From contig CALCBC010000037.1 in the NCBI GenBank assembly GCA_937898525.1, positions 1-64,000 on the forward strand: 64,000 bases of DNA. The letters run 5' to 3'. The translations under genes and the position numbers were made by a program. Source of the stretch: an uncultured Sphingomonadales bacterium (GTDB lineage: Bacteria; Pseudomonadota; Alphaproteobacteria; Sphingomonadales; Sphingomonadaceae). The stretch's first letter is position 1. Each line of letters starts with the position of its first letter. Below, one piece after another: positions 58,920-64,000 of the stretch. The notes under the pieces were generated by a model that was given only the letters and a program-made list of their open reading frames with translations, was not told the DNA's origin and made no database searches.

Positions 58920-59806
58920 CTCTCACGCATCGCCAGGCGCTGGAACGCATCCGTCACGGCCGCGGCTTCATCGCCGCGATCGACCAGTCGGGCGGCTCGA
59001 CTCCGAAGACGCTGACCGGATACGGCCTCGCGCCTGACTCCTGGTCCGACGAGGAAACCATGTTCGCTCTCGTCCACGAGATGCGGGAGCGCATCATGAG
59101 CTCAGCATCGTTCTCCGGCGAGAGGCTGATCGGCGCGATCCTGTTCGAGCGGACGATGGACGGATCGGTCGGCGGGACGCCGGTCCCAGACTTCCTCCGG
59201 GCGAAGGGCATCGTGCCGTTCGTCAAGATCGACCAGGGCCTCGAGACTGAACGTGACGGCGCTCAGCTGATGAAGCCGATCGCCGGGCTCGACGCGCTGC
59301 TTGCGCGGGCGAAGGGGCTCGGCGTGTTCGGCACCAAGGCGCGTTCGTTCATCCGCCGGGCCAGCCCTTCTGGCATCGCCGCGGTCGTCAGGCAGCAGTT
59401 CGATCTTGCCGAACGTGTCGCGGCCGCAGGGCTCCTGCCGATCCTCGAGCCGGAGTATGACATCGCGGCGCCCGATCGCGCGGCAGGCGAGGCGATCCTG
59501 CTCGACGAGATCCTCGCCAGCCTCGCGCGCCTTCCTGATGAGCGCCTCGTCATGCTCAAGCTGTCGATCCCGGTCGAGGACGATTTCTACCGCGAGCTCA
59601 TTGCGCATCCACGGGTCGCCCGGGTTGCGGCGCTGTCGGGCGGCTACTCGCGCCGCGAGGCCTGTGAAAGGCTGGCCCGCAACCCGGGCATGATCGCCAG
59701 CTTCAGCCGCGCTCTGCTGTCGGACCTGCGAGTGACCATGAGCGATGCGGAATTCGATGCGGCGCTCGCCGAAGCGATCGACGAGATCTATCGCGCCAGC
59801 GCCTGA
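58916..59806 (+). CDS. fda: Class I fructose-bisphosphate aldolase
   Basis: A 296-residue Schiff-base aldolase of the short bacterial class I type, the same length as the Staphylococcus Fda enzyme. FIAAIDQSGGSTPKTLTGYG near the start, VPFVKIDQGLE and ILEPEYDI with the acid/base Glu are seen, plus a C-terminal SFSRALL segment. It cleaves fructose-1,6-bisphosphate. Its stop overlaps the PfkB gene tail to tail by 19 bases, so the phosphofructokinase and aldolase steps lie side by side. Confidence 0.93.
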   Translation: MTLTHRQALERIRHGRGFIAAIDQSGGSTPKTLTGYGLAPDSWSDEETMFALVHEMRERIMSSASFSGERLIGAILFERTMDGSVGGTPVPDFLRAKGIVPFVKIDQGLETERDGAQLMKPIAGLDALLARAKGLGVFGTKARSFIRRASPSGIAAVVRQQFDLAERVAAAGLLPILEPEYDIAAPDRAAGEAILLDEILASLARLPDERLVMLKLSIPVEDDFYRELIAHPRVARVAALSGGYSRREACERLARNPGMIASFSRALLSDLRVTMSDAEFDAALAEAIDEIYRASA

Positions 59807-60723
59807 ACCTGTTCGTACAGCCGGGTGATGTCGGCCGGCCGCGCGAGATCGGTGCCCGGGGTGAGGATCGCCGCGGTGCCCGCCGCGATGCCGAAGCGAA
59901 ACGCGTCCTCGACTTTGCGCCCGCTGGCGAGCGCGTGCACCATCCCCGCGAGAAAGCTGTCGCCCGCGCCGACCGCGCTCGCGACTTCGACTTCGATCGC
60001 GGGCAGGCGCAGTGTGCCGCCGGCGTTGGCCAGCAGGGCGCCGTCGCGGCCCATCGTCACAGCCACGTTCACGGCCTCGCCGCGGCCCACGATCGCCAGC
60101 GCGGCCTCGGCAATCTCTTCGTCCGAGGCCAGCTCCCGCCCGGTCAGTGCGCGCAGCTCGCCGATGCTCGGCTTGACGAGGAACACGTTGCCCCCGGCGA
60201 GGCCTTCGGACAGCCCGGTGCCGGAGCTGTCGAGCACGAAGCGAATCCCGCGCTCCTTCGCCTGCCGGGCCACGCGGGCGTAGAAGTCGCCCGGTACGCC
60301 GCGCGGCAGCGAACCGCTGGCGACGATGTAATCGCACTCGGCCTCGGCGAGGGCGTCGAGGCATTGTTGCCACTCCTCCGGGGAGACTTCGGGCCCGTCG
60401 GTAACGAAGCGGTACTCCCGCCCGCTCTCGGTCTCGAACACGGTCGTGCTGACCCGCGTCTCGCCCTCGATCGGGATCTTGCGGCGGACGAGCAGGTGCA
60501 GGTCGAGCAGGCCGTCGAGCGCCACACCGGTCGGACCGCCGGAGAGATAATAGCAGCGCGCGATGCCGCCGAGCCGCACGAACACGCGCGCCACGTTGAT
60601 CCCGCCGCCACCGGGCGCGTGGCGTTCGTCGCGGCCGCGCATCTTGTGGGTGTGGAACACCTTGTCGACCGCGAACGACACGTCGAGCGTCGGGTTGAGC
60701 GTCAGTGTCGCGATGTTCATCAT
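59788..60723 (-). CDS. pfkB: PfkB family phosphofructokinase
   Basis: A 311-residue ribokinase-fold sugar kinase: TLNPTLDVSF at the N-terminus, PGGGGINVARV, VASGSLPRGVP and the catalytic VGAGDSFLAGM. The pattern fits 6-phosphofructokinase 2 / 1-phosphofructokinase. Many sphingomonads lack classical PfkA and use the Entner-Doudoroff route, so this may supply a minor glycolytic step. Met at 60723 or the next Met at 60720. Faces the aldolase. Confidence 0.93.
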   Translation of the reverse strand: MMNIATLTLNPTLDVSFAVDKVFHTHKMRGRDERHAPGGGGINVARVFVRLGGIARCYYLSGGPTGVALDGLLDLHLLVRRKIPIEGETRVSTTVFETESGREYRFVTDGPEVSPEEWQQCLDALAEAECDYIVASGSLPRGVPGDFYARVARQAKERGIRFVLDSSGTGLSEGLAGGNVFLVKPSIGELRALTGRELASDEEIAEAALAIVGRGEAVNVAVTMGRDGALLANAGGTLRLPAIEVEVASAVGAGDSFLAGMVHALASGRKVEDAFRFGIAAGTAAILTPGTDLARPADITRLYEQVQALAR

Positions 60724-60831
60724 GGCTGGGGTCTCGCGCGATTGCCGGACAGGGCCGATGATACCGCGTCGGCCTCGCTCGCGGCAACGGACCGCTTCGC
60801 CCTGATGCAGTTCGCCGGTCCGCAGCCTGGT

Positions 60832-61284
60832 TTACGCCACTCCGAGCCGTCCCCGGTCGCCCTCCCGTGGCGTCAGCAGCTCTTCCGGCGACACCAGCCC
60901 GGCCAGGTCCGCACCTTCGAAGAAGGGCCTGATCTCGATTTCGCTCCGGCCGTCTGCCAGGTTGGGACCGCGCAGCGCCCAGGCGACTGCCTCGTCCATG
61001 TCGCTGACCTCCCAGATCGAAAACCCGGCGATCAACTCACGGGTCTCGGCGAAAGGCCCGTCGGTCACCGTACGCTCGCTGCCTTCGTAGACGACGCGCT
61101 TGGCCGCCGCGCTCGGCCTGAGCCCGGCTCCGGCCACGAGCACGCCGGCCGCCGCGAGCTCCTCGGTGAACTTGTCCATCGCCGCCCACGCTTCGGCCGT
61201 CGGCGGCTCGCCCCGTTCGCTGGCCTCGGTGGCTTTCACGATCACCATCACCCGCTTGGCCTGACTCCTCGTCTGCGCCGGCAC
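60832..61284 (-). CDS. YCII-related (DGPF domain) protein
   Basis: A 150-residue protein with the DGPF/YCII ferredoxin-like fold: VMVIVKATEASERGE, VTDGPFAETRELIAGFSIWEV and AVAWALRGP. The family includes muconolactone-isomerase-like and ECF-sigma partner proteins; function here unknown. GTG 61284 gives 150 residues; Met at 61248 would give 138 and fits the usual family start better, though no ribosome-binding site decides it. Confidence 0.85.
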   Translation of the reverse strand: MPAQTRSQAKRVMVIVKATEASERGEPPTAEAWAAMDKFTEELAAAGVLVAGAGLRPSAAAKRVVYEGSERTVTDGPFAETRELIAGFSIWEVSDMDEAVAWALRGPNLADGRSEIEIRPFFEGADLAGLVSPEELLTPREGDRGRLGVA

Positions 61285-61699
61285 GAAGCGGCCGGCACCG
61301 GAACGACGAACGAGGTCTTCCGGAATCGACAGGGTCGTGCAAATCTATTCGATGCCCTTGTGGTGAGCGCAGGCGCCTCTCACACGGTTCTTGACCGGGA
61401 CCCCAAACGCGCCTAAGGGCGCCGCCATCCGAGACCGGGGCAGGTACGCCCGCACCCGCTTCGGGCAGATAGAGCTGAACATTGCCGGTGATGTCCCGGA
61501 GGCCTTCGCGATTGCGCAAGGCCTTTCTCTGTTGGAGCCGAAAGGCTTTGGGGCAGCCGTCAAAGTAACCCGGTGCCGCAGGCGCGGGTGGAGCGTTTCA
61601 GGCTCGTGCGAACTCCACCGGCTCAGGCTGGCGGCCGTGCGTGACCCTTTGGCCTTCACCTTCCTGTCCGTCGGCGCCGCAAAACGGTGAAGAGATTAC
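61285..61699. other. 415-base gap before the str operon
   Basis: No convincing gene was found; small frames here lack family resemblance. It should hold the str operon promoter. A weak candidate is TTGACC (61391) with TAAGGG 17 bases on (61414), low support. Confidence 0.45.
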
Positions 61700-62071
61700 A
61701 TGCCGACGATCAACCAGCTGGTCCGCAAGGGCCGCGAACCGAAGCCGGTCAAGAGCAAGGTGCCGGCGATGGAGCAGAATCCGCAGAAGCGCGGCGTCTG
61801 CACTCGCGTCTATACGACGACCCCGAAGAAGCCGAACTCGGCGCTGCGCAAGGTGGCCAAGATCCGCCTGACCAACAGCCGCGAGGTCATCGCCTACATC
61901 CCCGGCGAGGGCCACAACCTGCAGGAGCACTCGGTGGTACTGATCCGCGGTGGCCGCGTGCGCGACCTTCCCGGCGTGCGCTACCACGTGCTGCGCGGCG
62001 TGCTCGACACCCAGGGCGTCAAGGACCGCAAGCAGAGCCGTTCGAAGTACGGCGCCAAGCGGCCCAAGTGA
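61700..62071 (+). CDS. rpsL: 30S ribosomal protein S12
   Basis: A 123-residue S12, near full identity to the bacterial consensus: PQKRGVCTRVYTTTPKKPNS and GEGHNLQEHSVVLIRGGRVR. The Lys in TTTPKKPNS and the Lys-to-Arg-prone position in the C-terminal part are as in streptomycin-sensitive forms. First gene of the str operon. Confidence 0.99.
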   Translation: MPTINQLVRKGREPKPVKSKVPAMEQNPQKRGVCTRVYTTTPKKPNSALRKVAKIRLTNSREVIAYIPGEGHNLQEHSVVLIRGGRVRDLPGVRYHVLRGVLDTQGVKDRKQSRSKYGAKRPK

Positions 62072-62086
62072 CCATGCCGGGGGCAT

Positions 62087-62218
62087 GGTCATCCTGAAAA
62101 GGATCGCATGAGCGATCCTGCTCGGGATCGGTCCGGCCTCCGCGGCAAGGTTGCGTGAGAGATTTCGAGTTCTGTTCCCGGCCGCGAAATGGGCCCTGAA
62201 ACAAGTTCAGGGTGACGG
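62087..62218. repeat. Dispersed TTCAGGGTGACGG-type repeat in the rpsL-rpsG gap
   Basis: The left side starts GGTCATCCTGAA (62089 onward) and the right arm is CCTGAAACAAGTTCAGGG followed by TGACGG (62195-62218), matching the element at 29408-29494. It fills most of the unusually long 187-base space between rpsL and rpsG. Confidence 0.6.
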
Positions 62219-62258
62219 TGAAGGGGAAGGGGCTCTCGAAGATAAAGGAATTGATCCG

Positions 62259-62729
62259 ATGTCACGTCGTCGTCGTCCCGAAAAGCGGGAGATACTGCCC
62301 GATCCCAAGTACGGGGATGTGGTGCTGTCCAAGTTCATGAACAACCTGATGCTCGACGGCAAGAAGTCGGTCGCCGAACGCATCGTCTACGGCGCGCTCG
62401 ACACCGTGCAGAGCCGGGCCAAGGCCGACCCGATCGCACTGTTCCACGACGCGCTGAACAACGTGAAGCCGGCGGTCGAAGTCCGCTCGCGGCGTGTCGG
62501 CGGCGCGACCTACCAGGTTCCGGTCGAGGTCCGTCCGGAGCGTGCCCAGGCGCTGGCGATCCGCTGGCTGATCTCGGCTGCGCGCGGACGCGCCGAGACG
62601 ACCATGGCGGCGCGTTTGTCGGGCGAGCTGATGGACGCCGCCAACAACCGCGGCAACGCAGTCAAGAAGCGCGAGGATACCCACCGCATGGCCGACGCCA
62701 ACCGGGCCTTCTCGCACTACCGCTGGTAA
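62259..62729 (+). CDS. rpsG: 30S ribosomal protein S7
   Basis: A 156-residue S7 with MSRRRRPEKREILPDPKYGD at the N-terminus and the canonical NNVKPAVEVRSRRVGGATYQ segment. It nucleates assembly of the 30S head. AAAGGA lies 8 bases before the Met. An upstream in-frame Met at 62151 lies in the repeat and is rejected. Confidence 0.99.
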   Translation: MSRRRRPEKREILPDPKYGDVVLSKFMNNLMLDGKKSVAERIVYGALDTVQSRAKADPIALFHDALNNVKPAVEVRSRRVGGATYQVPVEVRPERAQALAIRWLISAARGRAETTMAARLSGELMDAANNRGNAVKKREDTHRMADANRAFSHYRW

Positions 62730-62801
62730 CGAAGGCAACCATATTAGGCGAGGCCGGACGGGCGACCGTCCGGCAGGCTCCCTCTCTCCAAGGAATTTCC
62801 C

Positions 62802-64000
<1,199 letters not shown>

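Noticed and set aside
61391..61690. 99-codon frame before rpsL
   Set aside because: No ribosome-binding site or domain; composition like shadow frames; sits in the str promoter gap.

Overview
The window is high-GC alphaproteobacterial DNA, most likely from the order Sphingomonadales. Supporting signs are the str operon (rpsL-rpsG-fusA), two large TonB-dependent receptors (one next to a SapC / cupin-like / tryptophan-halogenase-like trio), recO-leuB coupling, a TTCAGGGTGACGG-type dispersed repeat, and many GTG/TTG starts with ATGA overlaps. Genus cannot be set from the sequence alone.

Region 1 (1-13575) looks like a polysaccharide-utilization locus. It holds a GH95 alpha-L-fucosidase (cut by the window edge), a GH27 alpha-galactosidase with an NPCBM-like tail, a GH43 arabinanase-type enzyme coupled to an unknown secreted protein, the SapC/cupin pair, a TonB-dependent receptor, a flavin-dependent halogenase-like protein and a FadR-type GntR regulator. 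Two operator-like sites of the FadR type (before the GH27 gene and before the receptor) suggest shared control. A LacI-type palindrome covers the receptor's likely -35 box.

Region 2 (13694-29328) is one long co-directional run of twelve genes, most overlapping by 4 bases: CocE-type hydrolase, TonB-dependent receptor, CapA-like metallophosphatase, TRAP permeases DctQ and DctM, a degenerate and an intact 2-hydroxyacyl-CoA dehydratase-type subunit separated by a double CaiB/BaiF CoA-transferase, a TRAP binding lipoprotein, an alpha/beta hydrolase, a second CoA-transferase and an unusual SDR. It reads as outer- and inner-membrane uptake of an organic acid, CoA activation, and a dehydratase or reductase step normally known from anaerobes. 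No ATP-dependent activator gene is present in the window. This is the strongest candidate for an undescribed system.

Region 3 (29558-43327) continues with accessory catabolic genes: NTF2-like and DUF3237 proteins, a GMC oxidoreductase, an MFS carrier, a double esterase, a two-haem cytochrome with an OmpA-like partner, a divergent MarR regulator, a GH2 beta-glycosidase, a membrane protein and a DUF885 protein.

Region 4 (43324-64000) is mostly core genome: ilvE, a short leader-like unit with a perfect anti-SD complement, two paralogous lipoproteins, tlyA, tspO, ubiK, recO, leuB, a GT2-GtrA fusion, a PMT-type glycosyltransferase, metZ, apaG, several regulators, secreted PPC and EF-hand proteins (the latter frameshifted), class I fructose-bisphosphate aldolase facing a PfkB kinase, a YCII protein and the str operon, which runs off the right edge inside fusA. 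No tRNA, rRNA, CRISPR array, insertion sequence or prophage was seen.
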